A stretch of DNA of 64,000 nt. It comes from Actinoplanes sichuanensis (GTDB lineage: Bacteria > Actinomycetota > Actinomycetes > Mycobacteriales > Micromonosporaceae). The DNA is taken from the NCBI RefSeq assembly GCF_033097365.1, contig NZ_AP028461.1:11435501-11499500 (forward strand), written 5' to 3'. The notes under the pieces were generated by a model, which worked only from the letters and a program-made list of their open reading frames with translations, did not search any database and had not been told where the DNA came from. How positions within the stretch are numbered: the stretch's first letter is position 1; each line of letters opens with the position of its first letter. The translations under genes and the position numbers were made by a program. Positions 53,994 through 62,374 of the stretch are shown in pieces.

Positions 53994-55007
53994 TCAGTGG
54001 GGCAGGGGCTGGACGCTCGGCTGGGAGCCGGATCGCAGCAGCGTGCGGCTCCCGTCGGCCAGGCTGAGCACGGTGAGCCACGAGCCCTTGTTGTTGCGAC
54101 TGGTGACCACCGCGCGGCCCGCGTCGACATAGGCGAGTTCGCGGTCGAGTGTGCCGCCGACGGTTCGTTCCGTCCCGGTGGCCGTGTCGTACTCGACGAG
54201 GTGGACCGGCCTGTTCTCGGTCGCCGTCTCGCCCTCCTGGTAGGCGGTCCAGGACAACCGCGCCCCATCCGGACGCCAGCTCGGCACCGCCGCGAACCCC
54301 CGGTTCTGGCTGCCCCCGCCACCGAAGGCGGCCACTGTCCGCTCCTCCCCGGTCGCCACCGTGCCGATGCTCAGGCAGGCGTCGTACACCGACTCGCAGT
54401 CCCCGCCCCGAAACGCCACCCGAGCGCCGTCCGGGGACCAGGCCACCGCGTTGTCGTACTGGAGCCGCTCCCGCAACGACCCGGTCACCGGGCCGGCGGT
54501 GGTCTCCTCCGGCAGTTCCGCGCCACGACAATCCCGAGGGAACAGCACCTCCGGACGCGCGTTCTCAGCCGTGGCCGAGATCCGGTACACCCCGGGCCCG
54601 CCGGTGCACGACAGCGACGCGAACGCGATCCACCCGCCGTCCGGCGACCACGACGGCCCGCCCGCCGGCCGGGTGGTGAGCCGCCGCTGCCCGGTCCCGT
54701 CCGCCCGCATGACCCAGACCTGCCCCCGCTTCAGAACGGCAAGCCGCCGCCCATCCGGCGACCACCGCGGCCGGGCATGCCCGCCTCCGCTGGTCAGCCG
54801 CTGCTCACCGGGTCCCTTGCTGACGAAGACGTCCCCGTCCCGAACGAACGCCACCAGACCCGGCAGCCCGGCTCCCGCCGCCGTCCGTCCCGCCCGGCCC
54901 GCTGCGCCCGCCGCCGCTTCCGCCGCCACCGCCGCGGTCGGCGACCCACCCAGAACCACCGTCGCCGCCAGCGTCACGGTTCCCGCAATCTGACCCAGCT
55001 TTCCCAT
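53994..55007 (-). CDS. Secreted TolB-like beta-propeller protein
   Basis: The product has 337 residues from ATG 55007. A signal peptide (IAGTVTLAATVVLGGSPTAAVAA) precedes PD40/WD40-type blades with repeated SPDG units: RWSPDGRRLAVLKRG, SWSPDGGWIAFASL, AWSPDGARVAFRGG and SWRPDGARLSWTAY. No enzymatic residues are apparent, so a scaffold or binding role outside the cell is likely. Confidence 0.85.
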   Translation of the reverse strand: MGKLGQIAGTVTLAATVVLGGSPTAAVAAEAAAGAAGRAGRTAAGAGLPGLVAFVRDGDVFVSKGPGEQRLTSGGGHARPRWSPDGRRLAVLKRGQVWVMRADGTGQRRLTTRPAGGPSWSPDGGWIAFASLSCTGGPGVYRISATAENARPEVLFPRDCRGAELPEETTAGPVTGSLRERLQYDNAVAWSPDGARVAFRGGDCESVYDACLSIGTVATGEERTVAAFGGGGSQNRGFAAVPSWRPDGARLSWTAYQEGETATENRPVHLVEYDTATGTERTVGGTLDRELAYVDAGRAVVTSRNNKGSWLTVLSLADGSRTLLRSGSQPSVQPLPH

Positions 55008-55100
55008 GGCCGAACGCCCCCCGAGGTCCCGCCTCTGTTCACCTACAACAGGAGTCATCGTCGCAACCGCCCCGCACCTAAGCCGTTCCCGACCCGCAAC

Positions 55101-55275
55101 CCGGAGACGCGCCCTGGCGTCCGGTGGTGCGGCTTGGCGTCGGAAGCGCGGCCCGGCGTCCGGAGACGCGGCCCGGCGTCCGGAGACGCGGCTTGGCGTC
55201 GGAAGCGCGACCCGGCGTCCGGTGGTGCGGCTTGGCGTCGGAAGCGCGGCCTGGCGTCGGAAGCGCGGCCCGCAA
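55101..55275. repeat. About nine degenerate 19-20-bp tandem repeats
   Basis: Units resemble CGCGGCCCGGCGTCCGGAGA or CGCGGCTTGGCGTCGGAAG, alternating two variants. They lie between the propeller gene and the DMT transporter gene. I see no gene in 55008-55390. Confidence 0.75.
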
Positions 55276-55390
55276 CTTGGAAACCCGGCCCGGCTCGGCC
55301 AGGCGCAGACTCGGCGCCGGTCCGGCGCTTCTCGGCTGGTCGGCACCGCTGTCTCTAGCCGTGCGAGACAACGGTGCCGACCAGCCTGGG

Positions 55391-56380
55391 TCAGCCTCGG
55401 GTCGGCGCGGACGACGGGATCTCGCCGGAGAGATCCGTTGCGTCGGTGGCCGGGGCCGCGTGTTCCCGGGATTCACCTGCGTCCAGGTAGAGGGTGGCCA
55501 CGGCGCCCAGCAGGAGCAGGCCGCCGATGATCGTGGTGAGACCGAGCGGCTCGTTGATCAGGAGCACGGCCAGGAGCGCCGCGGTGAGGGGTTCGAGGAG
55601 GGTGACCACCACGGCGACGCTGCCGGAGATCCGCCGCAGGCCGGTGTAGAACAGCGCGTAGGCCAGGGCCGTGGTGATCGCGCCCGCGTAGACCAGCAGC
55701 GCGATCGGACCCGCGTGTGGAGTGAAGGCCAGGCCCTCGACGGCGGCGATCGGCAGGATCGCGACCGCCCCGATCGCGCAGGACAGGGTGGTCAGGATGA
55801 GTGGTTCCATACCCTGGGTGGTGTGCCGGCTGATCGCGGTCGACGCGGCGTAGACGATGCCCGAACCGATCGCGGCCAGTAGGCCGAGGCTTGCGACGGT
55901 GGTGGCGCCGGGTTCGACGGTCGCGCCGCCGATCAGGACCAGCCCGCCGATCGCCGCGGCGGAGGCGAGCAGGGTCGCGGTCCCGGGGCGTCGCCTGGTG
56001 CGGAAGGTCTCCCAGGCGCTCAGCAGCACCGGCGCGATGCCGAGGCTGACCACGGTGGCGATGCTGACGCCGCTCAGCCGGACGGCCACGAAGTAGAGGC
56101 CCTGGTAGGCGGCGAGCCCGACACCGGCCGCGATCACCGCGACCGGCGCGGCCCGGAACGCCGCCCAGATCCGGCGCCGGGCCGGGAACCCCAATGCGGA
56201 CATGACGACGGCGGCGACGGCGAGCCGGTAGAAGCCGATCGCCAGCGCCCCGAGCCCGGTCTGCTCGGCGACGATCTGGACGACGACACCGGCCGTGCCC
56301 CAGAGGATCCCGGCGGCGGACACCTGCATCAGGCTGAGCCGGGCGCCGGCTGCAGCCGACGAGAAGAAAGAGGTGAACAC
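55391..56380 (-). CDS. DMT-superfamily (EamA) transporter
   Basis: The product has 329 residues. GTG 56380 has CGGAG 5 nt upstream; ATG 56329 is a possible alternative. Ten membrane helices are arranged as two EamA halves (AAGILWGTAGVVVQIVAEQTGLGAL..., then [17 protein letters not shown]...), each ending with the conserved VALFY/TLLEPLTAALLAVLLINEPLG pattern. EamA proteins export amino acids, metabolites or drugs. Its leader (56383-56532) has attenuator-like structure. Confidence 0.9.
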   Translation of the reverse strand: MFTSFFSSAAAGARLSLMQVSAAGILWGTAGVVVQIVAEQTGLGALAIGFYRLAVAAVVMSALGFPARRRIWAAFRAAPVAVIAAGVGLAAYQGLYFVAVRLSGVSIATVVSLGIAPVLLSAWETFRTRRRPGTATLLASAAAIGGLVLIGGATVEPGATTVASLGLLAAIGSGIVYAASTAISRHTTQGMEPLILTTLSCAIGAVAILPIAAVEGLAFTPHAGPIALLVYAGAITTALAYALFYTGLRRISGSVAVVVTLLEPLTAALLAVLLINEPLGLTTIIGGLLLLGAVATLYLDAGESREHAAPATDATDLSGEIPSSAPTRG

Positions 56381-56382
56381 AT

Positions 56383-56532
56383 GCGCTCCGAAAAGAGTGA
56401 GTCGTCAGAGAACGGCGACGGAGCGCACAGCAGAGCCGCCGATCAGGCAGAGCCGAATCGGCGCGGCAGCGCTCCGGTCAGGAGCGCGGCGGCGGAAGAA
56501 CGCCGGGGAAGGGACTCACGCCCGGCAGCTTA
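56383..56532 (-). promoter_or_regulatory. Attenuator-like leader of the DMT transporter gene
   Basis: Going 5' to 3' on the minus strand, A (GCGCTCC, 56487-56481), B (CGGAGCGC, 56476-56469), C (GCGCTCCG, 56426-56419) and D (CGGAGCGC, 56390-56383) alternate. A can pair with B, B with C (8/8) and C with D (8/8). D contains the Shine-Dalgarno of the transporter gene. A 13-codon ORF (GTG 56519 to TGA 56480-56478; residues SPFPGVLPPPRS after the start) ends in the A-B loop. TAAGCT (56532-56527) lies 7 nt before that GTG, as for a leaderless transcript. The pairing is seen in the sequence; regulation is inferred. Confidence 0.5.
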
Positions 56533-56614
56533 GCCGCTGCCCGGCGTCACCAGCGCAGAGGGCGACAAGCACCACAGCGACCCGGCTCTCCCCGCGAGTG
56601 GGCACCGATGGGCC

Positions 56615-56678
56615 ACCGACCTCCGGCCGCACCGACCTCCGGCCGCACCGACCTCCGGCCGCACCGACCTCCGGCCGG
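56615..56678. repeat. 16-bp tandem repeat, four copies
   Basis: ACCGACCTCCGGCCGC is repeated at 56615, 56631, 56647 and 56663 (last copy with one changed base). It lies in a gene-free stretch upstream of the DMT gene leader. Confidence 0.88.
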
Positions 56679-56738
56679 GCGGCCGGTGCGATGCGGTCGA
56701 GGGGGTCGGCGTGGCGGGATAAATAGGGCAAGTCTGGC

Positions 56739-57015
56739 GCGGATGCGGGTCGCAGGGTGGGCCTGGCGCGGGCCGCGGGGTGGCCCGGGCGCGGGTGCAG
56801 GCCGCCGGGTGCGCCTGCGCGGGTGCGCGCAGTGCCTGGCGTGGGTGCGGGCCGCGGGGGCGCGCCCTGCGCGGGTGCGGGTGCGGGCCGCGGGCGTGCC
56901 TGGGGTGGGTGCGGGCCGCGGGGGTGCGCCCTGCGCGGGTGCGGGTGCGGGCCGCGGGGGTGAGCCTGCGCGGGTGCGGGCCGCGGGGTGTGCCTGGCGT
57001 GAGTGCAGGCCGGTG
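56739..57015. repeat. Degenerate G-rich minisatellite
   Basis: About 280 bp of diverged units built from GCGGGTGCGGGCCGCGGGG follow each other. Strand asymmetry is marked (G over C). I see no credible gene between 56381 and 57070. Any frame through it encodes only low-complexity Arg/Gly/Ala sequence. Confidence 0.75.
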
Positions 57016-57070
57016 GGGCCGGCCGGGCACGAGGGGTGGTTCGTGCCCGGCCGGAGACTGGGGAAGAGGG

Positions 57071-57736
57071 TCAGGCGGCTGGGGAACCGGTGGCGGCCCA
57101 CATCGCGGTGAAGGCCGCCGCCTCGCCGGCCAGCCAGCTCTCGACGTCGCCCGGGCGGGCCGACCGGTCGATGCGGTGGGCGACGCCCCGGCGCAGGTCG
57201 ACCAGGACCGGCTCGGCGTTGGGGAGGATCTGGTCCATGTGGCGGGCCATCAGGTGGAGCATCGCCGTGGCGGCCTCGGGGCTCGGCGGTTCCTCGTCGA
57301 AGTGGATGCGGACGGCCTCGCGGCGGCCGTCGTCATAGCGCAGGCCGAAGTGCGGATTGATCTTCACGGCCAGGGGGCCGACGGTCGCGATGGCGTCCCT
57401 GGTCTGGGCGAGATTGACCTGCTCGGGGTCGCCGAGCGAGGTCAGGTAGGTGCGGGCGCCGGTCTGCAGAGCCCCATACAGCGGCTTCCAACGGTCCTTC
57501 ACCACGTCGACGACGCCACCGAGGTAGCTGCCGCCGGTGCGGAACGCGATGTCGGCCTTCAGCGCTTTCACCAGCTGGCCGTGCGGGTTGAAACCGCTGC
57601 GGCGCTCCCGCTGCTTGCGCAGGCCGCCGACGAACGTGGCCTTGGCCGGGCCGGTGCGCGACACGTAGCGGGTGAAGCCGAGCATCGTCGCGTAGGGAGG
57701 GATCACGGGCACGGGGGTGGTGGTCGAGATAGTCAC
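57071..57736 (-). CDS. Hypothetical protein
   Basis: The product has 221 residues from GTG 57736, with GAGGAG upstream. It is a soluble protein: FTRYVSRTGPAKATFVGGLRKQRERRSGFNPHGQLVKALKADIAFRTGGSY, then LAVKINPHFGLRYDDGRREAVRIHFDEEPPSPEAATAMLHLMARHMDQI. An H-x(n)-DD/DEE pattern is present but I cannot assign it to a catalytic family. Its promoter and a hairpin-bearing leader are visible upstream. Confidence 0.75.
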   Translation of the reverse strand: MTISTTTPVPVIPPYATMLGFTRYVSRTGPAKATFVGGLRKQRERRSGFNPHGQLVKALKADIAFRTGGSYLGGVVDVVKDRWKPLYGALQTGARTYLTSLGDPEQVNLAQTRDAIATVGPLAVKINPHFGLRYDDGRREAVRIHFDEEPPSPEAATAMLHLMARHMDQILPNAEPVLVDLRRGVAHRIDRSARPGDVESWLAGEAAAFTAMWAATGSPAA

Positions 57737-57754
57737 GTCGTCTCCTCGCTCGCA

Positions 57755-57803
57755 CTGCGGAAATCAGGCCGCAAGGGGCCTCCGAAGGCCTGAAGATCCG
57801 CAG
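57755..57803 (-). promoter_or_regulatory. Structured 5' leader of the gene at 57071
   Basis: An outer stem CTGCGGA (57755-57761) / TCCGCAG (57797-57803) encloses CAGGCC (57765-57770) / GGCCTG (57787-57792) with a 16-nt centre, nested as in a two-part hairpin. It ends 19 nt upstream of the GTG. Confidence 0.45.
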
Positions 57804-57828
57804 CTCAGGTCCCCTCTTTCGTACATAC

Positions 57829-57857
57829 ATTCTAATCGACGGGTACGACATTCCCAA
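57829..57857 (-). promoter_or_regulatory. Vegetative-type promoter of the gene at 57071
   Basis: On the minus strand TTGGGA (57857-57852) and TAGAAT (57834-57829) are separated by 17 bp. This sits in an A/T-richer patch and would give a leader of about 85 nt. Confidence 0.5.
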
Positions 57858-57893
57858 CGCGGAAACCGGGGTCCGCGGGGGCACAATGGAGCG

Positions 57894-59066
57894 ATGTCGC
57901 CGTACCCCGGGGATCCGTGGTCCTGGTTCGATTTCGACCTGAGGTCGGACCGGACCGTGCACGTTCCCTACCGGGTTCGGCTCGACCTCACGTCGGGCGT
58001 CGTCGTCGACGTCCCGGCGCTGTGGGTCCGGGTCGGCCGTGCCGACGGAGTGGCGGTCGGGCCCGAGTCGGAGGAGCGTGTCCCGCTGACCGGCATCGCG
58101 TCCGGCCACGTCGACGTCGTACCGGTTCCGGAGGATCTGCCGGAGTTGCGGAAGCGGTACCCGTGGGCGTATCGGATGTGGGAGTCCGGCGAGACCATCG
58201 CGGTCCACCACTGGATCCGGGGCGGTGAGCCGGCCGAGGAGATCGCGGAGCGCCTGCGGCGTCCCCCGGAGCACATCCTGGCCCGAGCCGACCGGGTGGA
58301 GGCGCTGCTGCGTGCGGCCCGTCAGTCAGCCCAGCCGATGACGCCGCCGCACTTCCCGCGCCTGGGTGACCTTCGGCAGCCGACCGTCCATCGCCGGTCC
58401 GGCACGCCACCGTGGTATGCGGAGGCACACGCCGATGATCCGACCGTCTACTGGCACTGCCGGATCCACCTGGACCTGCGTGACTCGGGGGTGTTCGACG
58501 GGATGCCCCCGGACCACTGTGCTCTGACCGAGGACGGTGTCGGTTACCGGGAGACCAGAGTCGTGCACCACGTGCGGCTGGATGACATCACGTCCGGGCG
58601 GCTCGACCTCCGGCCGGTTCCCGCCGATCTGACCGACCTGGCGCGGACCTACCGGATGGCCTATCAACCCTGGCGGGAGCAGGACGCGAAAGACATCCTG
58701 TGGGGCGGCCGGGCGGTCACCGGCATGCCGCTGGACCGGCTCGTCGAGCGGCTGGGCCGGCCCCCGCGACACATCCTGGCGAAACATGCCCGGCTGGAGG
58801 CGACGGCGGCCGCGATGGTCCGCGAACCGCGTGCCGAGCCCGCGCCCTACCTCTCGGCCGGTGCGGACGGCCCGGACGGCTGGATCGTGGAGGTGAAGGA
58901 CGTGACCCCGCCACGCGTGGTGGCCGAGCGCCACCACATCGAACCGACCGGTTTCACGAATTTCGGCGCCTTCTTCGCGATGCTCACCGACGAGCAGATC
59001 ACGGCCCTGCGTGACGACCCCGACGTCGAGTACGTGCAGAAGGAGGTCTGGGTGCGGCCGTGCTGA
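57894..59066 (+). CDS. Tandem-domain protein with I9-inhibitor-like C-terminus
   Basis: The product has 390 residues. ATG 57894 has GGAGCG nearby; the frame is open upstream without a better start. Two copies of an unnamed domain (about 22-138 and 184-303) share SGHVDVVPVPEDLPEL / SGRLDLRPVPADLTDL, then KRYPWAYRMW / RTYRMAYQPW, and end RRPPEHILARADRVEAL / GRPPRHILAKHARLEAT. Residues 328-389 (GWIVEVKD, then GAFFAMLTDEQITALRDDPDVEYVQKEVWVRP) match the Inhibitor I9 fold, normally the propeptide of subtilases, here with no protease attached. There is no signal peptide. Confidence 0.78.
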   Translation: MSPYPGDPWSWFDFDLRSDRTVHVPYRVRLDLTSGVVVDVPALWVRVGRADGVAVGPESEERVPLTGIASGHVDVVPVPEDLPELRKRYPWAYRMWESGETIAVHHWIRGGEPAEEIAERLRRPPEHILARADRVEALLRAARQSAQPMTPPHFPRLGDLRQPTVHRRSGTPPWYAEAHADDPTVYWHCRIHLDLRDSGVFDGMPPDHCALTEDGVGYRETRVVHHVRLDDITSGRLDLRPVPADLTDLARTYRMAYQPWREQDAKDILWGGRAVTGMPLDRLVERLGRPPRHILAKHARLEATAAAMVREPRAEPAPYLSAGADGPDGWIVEVKDVTPPRVVAERHHIEPTGFTNFGAFFAMLTDEQITALRDDPDVEYVQKEVWVRPC

Positions 59067-59081
59067 CCCGCCGGCGGAAGA

Positions 59082-59816
59082 ATGAAGGGCATGGAGCTCA
59101 TCGATCGGGTACGTGAGACGCGCCGCCGACTGGCCGAGGACGGCCCGGAGTGGACCAGGCGGGAGCACGACTTCGCCACGGTCACCCTGCCCGAACGCGA
59201 CTGTGATCGGCTGCGCGACCTGCTGATCGCGGACCGCGCGGAGACCGTCGTCGAGGTGGGGCTCGCCTACGGCAGCAGCGCCCTGGCGATCGGGGAGGCA
59301 CTGGTCGCCGGCGGCGGTACGCCACGACACGTCATCATCGATCCGTTTCAGCGGGACGCGTACCACGACGTGGGTTGGAATCTGCTGACCCGCGCGGGCC
59401 TGGACCGGATCGCCGAGCTGATCCGCCGGCCCTCCTCCGAGGCTCTGCCGAGGTTGCAGGCCGAGGGCCTGGTCGCCGACGCCGCGTTCGTCGACGGCAG
59501 CCACCGGTTCCACGAGGTCTTCGTCGATCTCTACTACCTGCGCAAGATCGTCAAGCCGGGCGGCCTGATCGTCCTCGACGACGACTGGGCGCCGTCGATC
59601 CGGACCGCGGTCCGCTACTTCGAGCGCAACCTCGGCTGGACCGTGCTGACCGGCGCGTTCGACGGCGGCACCAGGGTGATCGAGGGGGCGGTGACCGGGG
59701 AGCAGATGGTCCGCGGCTCGGGGACCGTCACCGGGAATCCGCGCTGCCGTGCGATCCGCCTGCCGGACGAGAGGTTCGAGCCGGCCTTCGACGACTTCCG
59801 GCAGTTCGTCGAGTGA
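59082..59816 (+). CDS. Class I SAM-dependent O-methyltransferase-like protein
   Basis: The product has 244 residues from ATG 59082; ATG 59091 is an alternative. The SAM site is TVVEVGLAYGSSALAIGEAL; HVIIDPFQ is followed by AAFVDGSHRFHEVFVDLYYLRKIVKPGGLIVLDDDW, the pattern of the catechol/cephalosporin-type O-methyltransferase group (class I). The acceptor is unknown. The gene follows the I9-like gene by 15 bp and may share its transcript. Confidence 0.83.
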   Translation: MKGMELIDRVRETRRRLAEDGPEWTRREHDFATVTLPERDCDRLRDLLIADRAETVVEVGLAYGSSALAIGEALVAGGGTPRHVIIDPFQRDAYHDVGWNLLTRAGLDRIAELIRRPSSEALPRLQAEGLVADAAFVDGSHRFHEVFVDLYYLRKIVKPGGLIVLDDDWAPSIRTAVRYFERNLGWTVLTGAFDGGTRVIEGAVTGEQMVRGSGTVTGNPRCRAIRLPDERFEPAFDDFRQFVE

Positions 59817-59846
59817 TCTCCGGTCGTCGCGGCGGAGAATGGGCCG

Positions 59847-60590
59847 ATGGCACTGATCCGCTGTGATTTCTGGTCCGAGGCGCTGGAGATGGGCACCGCG
59901 ATGACGGTGATCCTGCCGGATGGGGACGCGGTGGATCCGCCGCCGGTGGTCTATCTGCTGCACGGACTGACCGACGATCACACCGCGTGGAGCCGGTACA
60001 GCTCGGTCGAGCGGTACGCCGATGACCTGGGCGTGGCGGTGGTGATGCCGTCGGTGGACCGGAGTTTCTACGCCAACGAGGCGTACGGGATGCGGTTCTG
60101 GGACTTCCTGTCGGCCGAGCTGCCGGAGCGGGTCGGGCGGTTCTTCCGGGTGTCGACGCACCGGGCGGACACCTTCGTGGCCGGGCTGTCGATGGGCGGC
60201 TACGGCGCGATGAAGTGGGCGCTGCTCGAACCGGAGCGGTTCGCCGCCGCAGCCTCGCTGTCCGGGGCGCTCGATCTGGCGTACATCCAGGAACATGATC
60301 GTCGCCCGCACATCCGTGCCCTGGTCGCCCGGGTCTTCGCCGACCGGATCGTCGCCGGCGGCGACGAGGATCTGATGCATCTGGTACGGGTATCGGATCC
60401 GTCGTCGCTGCCGCGGCTGATGCTGCGCTGCGGCAGCGACGACCACCTGGTGGCGCAGAACCGCCGGTTCGTGGCCGCGTGCGCGACCGCCGGCGTCGAG
60501 CTGGACGCCGGTTTCGAGCCGGGCGAGCACACCTGGGAGTTCTGGGACCGGCAACTGCCCGGAGTGCTGGCCTGGCTGCTCAAACGCTGA
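59847..60590 (+). CDS. Esterase D-type alpha/beta-hydrolase
   Basis: The product has 247 residues. VVYLLHGLTDDHTAW is the oxyanion-side motif, the nucleophile is S115 in GLSMGGYG, the Asp lies in RCGSDDHLV and the His in GEHTWEFWD. It resembles S-formylglutathione hydrolase-like or tributyrin esterases. It is cytosolic (no signal). Confidence 0.88.
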   Translation: MALIRCDFWSEALEMGTAMTVILPDGDAVDPPPVVYLLHGLTDDHTAWSRYSSVERYADDLGVAVVMPSVDRSFYANEAYGMRFWDFLSAELPERVGRFFRVSTHRADTFVAGLSMGGYGAMKWALLEPERFAAAASLSGALDLAYIQEHDRRPHIRALVARVFADRIVAGGDEDLMHLVRVSDPSSLPRLMLRCGSDDHLVAQNRRFVAACATAGVELDAGFEPGEHTWEFWDRQLPGVLAWLLKR

Positions 60591-60593
60591 CGC

Positions 60594-61499
60594 TCAGTTG
60601 TCGTCGCGGCTCTGCTCGGCCAGGAACCGCTCCAGCTCGGCGCCGAGCTCCTCGGCGGTGGGCAGCGGGGTGTCCGAGTCGGCGAGCAGGTTGCCCTGAC
60701 GGCCGCGCAGGAACGCGTCGTACTGCGCTTCCAGGGAGGTGACCAGCCGGCCCGCCTGCTCGTCATCGGCGACCTGCTTGTCCACCTCGTCGCGGACCGC
60801 CTTGGCCGCATCGCGCAGGCCACCGGTCGGCAGGGCCAGGCCGGTGCTCTCCGACACCGAGTCGAGCAGCACCTCGGCGGCCGCCGGGTAACCGGTCTGC
60901 GCCAGGTAGTGCGGCACGTGCGCCGCGTAACCCAGTGCGTCCCGCCCGGACTGGCCGAGCCGGAACTCCAGCAGGTTGCCGACGCTGGCCGGCACCTGGA
61001 CCCGCTGCAGCCACGACTCGTGCTCACCGAGCAGACGCTTGTCGGTGGCGTGTGCGGTGACCCCGACCGGGCGGGTGTGCGGCACGGCCATCGGGATCGC
61101 GTTGAGGCCGACGGTGACACTGACGCCGAGACGGTCGATCAGGCCGGTCACCGCGGCGATGAACCGCTCCCATTGCAGGTCCGGCTCGGGACCCGCGAGC
61201 AGCAGGAACGGAGCGCCCAACTGGTCCTTGACCAGGTGCAGGGCGAGACTCGGCTCCTCGTAGCTCTCGAAATGGTCGGCCACGAAGATCATCGGCGGGC
61301 GCCGGGAACGGTAGTCGAGCAGCTGGTCCAGGTCGAACGTGGCGACGATCTCGCTCTCCAGGTGCTCCAGCAGATTTTCCCTGGCCAGCTGGATCGCGGT
61401 GCCCGCGTCGACGAAACCGGTGAGCGCCTGGATGAGCACCGGGCCGTCCAGAGCCGGCAGTTCGCCGGTCACCTCGTAGAGCCCGTGGGGGTCGAGCAC
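60594..61499 (-). CDS. PAC2-family protein
   Basis: The product has 301 residues from GTG 61499, with GGAGG 8 nt upstream. The core VLIQALTGFVDAGTAIQLARENLLEHLESEIVATFDLDQLLDYRSRRPPMIF is the PAC2 (proteasome-assembly-chaperone-like) signature. It is conserved across actinobacteria, whose proteasome it may serve, but its role there is not established. It is convergent with the esterase gene. Confidence 0.9.
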   Translation of the reverse strand: MLDPHGLYEVTGELPALDGPVLIQALTGFVDAGTAIQLARENLLEHLESEIVATFDLDQLLDYRSRRPPMIFVADHFESYEEPSLALHLVKDQLGAPFLLLAGPEPDLQWERFIAAVTGLIDRLGVSVTVGLNAIPMAVPHTRPVGVTAHATDKRLLGEHESWLQRVQVPASVGNLLEFRLGQSGRDALGYAAHVPHYLAQTGYPAAAEVLLDSVSESTGLALPTGGLRDAAKAVRDEVDKQVADDEQAGRLVTSLEAQYDAFLRGRQGNLLADSDTPLPTAEELGAELERFLAEQSRDDN

Positions 61500-61680
61500 G
61501 CTGTGAACCTCCGTGAGAGCGACGCCCGCTGACGCGGGCCTGTTCCGGCGGTAACAGCCGGCTGCCGGCGTTCATTCCGGCACGCTTCCATCATTACGCA
61601 CCGGAGCGCGGCGGCGGCGACGTGCGCGCACCGCGCACAATGGGATACAGATCCACTTCCCCGTCCCCCCGGAGTGATCT

Positions 61681-62343
61681 TTGAATCAACAGCAGTCCGC
61701 AGAGTCCCTCGCCCCCTCCAGCACGCTGTGGGCCCGGATGAAGGCCGACCCGCAGTACGCACCGGAACATCTCGCCCTCGACGCGGTGCGCCGGCTCGGC
61801 CCGGAGGCCGCCGCCTGGCACGCCCGGCTCCGCCAGGAACGTCCCGACCTCGACGCCGACGGGCTCGCCAACCTGGCGATCCGGCACTTCACCACGCTGG
61901 CCCGGGTCTCCGGGGCGGTGTCCGGCGCGGCGGGTCTGCCCGGCGCGGTCCTCGACGTCGGTGTCCTCGCCTGGACCCAGTCCCGTCTGGTGCTGCACGT
62001 GGCGGCCGCGTACGGGGCCGACCCGGCCGCCCCGGAGCGCGCCACCGACCTGCTCGTCCTGCAGAAGGTGCACAAGGTCGCGGAGACCGCGCGGACGGCG
62101 CTCGGCGTCGCCGCCGGGCGGGAACGCGCCAGCCGGATCTTCACCGGTGACTCCGGCCGCCCGATGGCCGGCGTGCTGGTGAAACTCGGCGTGAAACTGG
62201 CCCAGATGGCCGGGGTACGGGCCGCGAAGCGCCTGTTCGCCAAGATGGTCCCGGGCGCCGGCATCATCCTCGGCACCTGGGTCAACTCGGCGGCCACCAA
62301 GGATCTGGCGAAACGCGCCCGGGAGCATTACCGCAACACCTAA
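61681..62343 (+). CDS. EcsC-like protein
   Basis: The product has 220 residues from TTG 61681; GGAG lies 6 nt upstream. The EcsC-type pattern is seen in RVSGAVSGAAGLPGAVLDVGVLAWTQSRLVLHVAAAYGAD and, later, KLFAKMVPGAGIILGTWVNSAATKDLAKRAREHY. Amphipathic or half-membrane helices may tether it to the membrane. The function of EcsC-domain proteins in actinobacteria is unclear. Confidence 0.75.
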   Translation: MNQQQSAESLAPSSTLWARMKADPQYAPEHLALDAVRRLGPEAAAWHARLRQERPDLDADGLANLAIRHFTTLARVSGAVSGAAGLPGAVLDVGVLAWTQSRLVLHVAAAYGADPAAPERATDLLVLQKVHKVAETARTALGVAAGRERASRIFTGDSGRPMAGVLVKLGVKLAQMAGVRAAKRLFAKMVPGAGIILGTWVNSAATKDLAKRAREHYRNT

Positions 62344-62374
62344 GGTTCCGCTGCTCCGACCCGAACCACCTGAC

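Noticed and set aside
56381..56533. A 50-residue plus-strand ORF with an AAGAGG ribosome-like site and a hairpin after its stop
   Set aside because: It is the complement of the transporter leader with its alternating stems, so its codon pattern and hairpin are explained by that.
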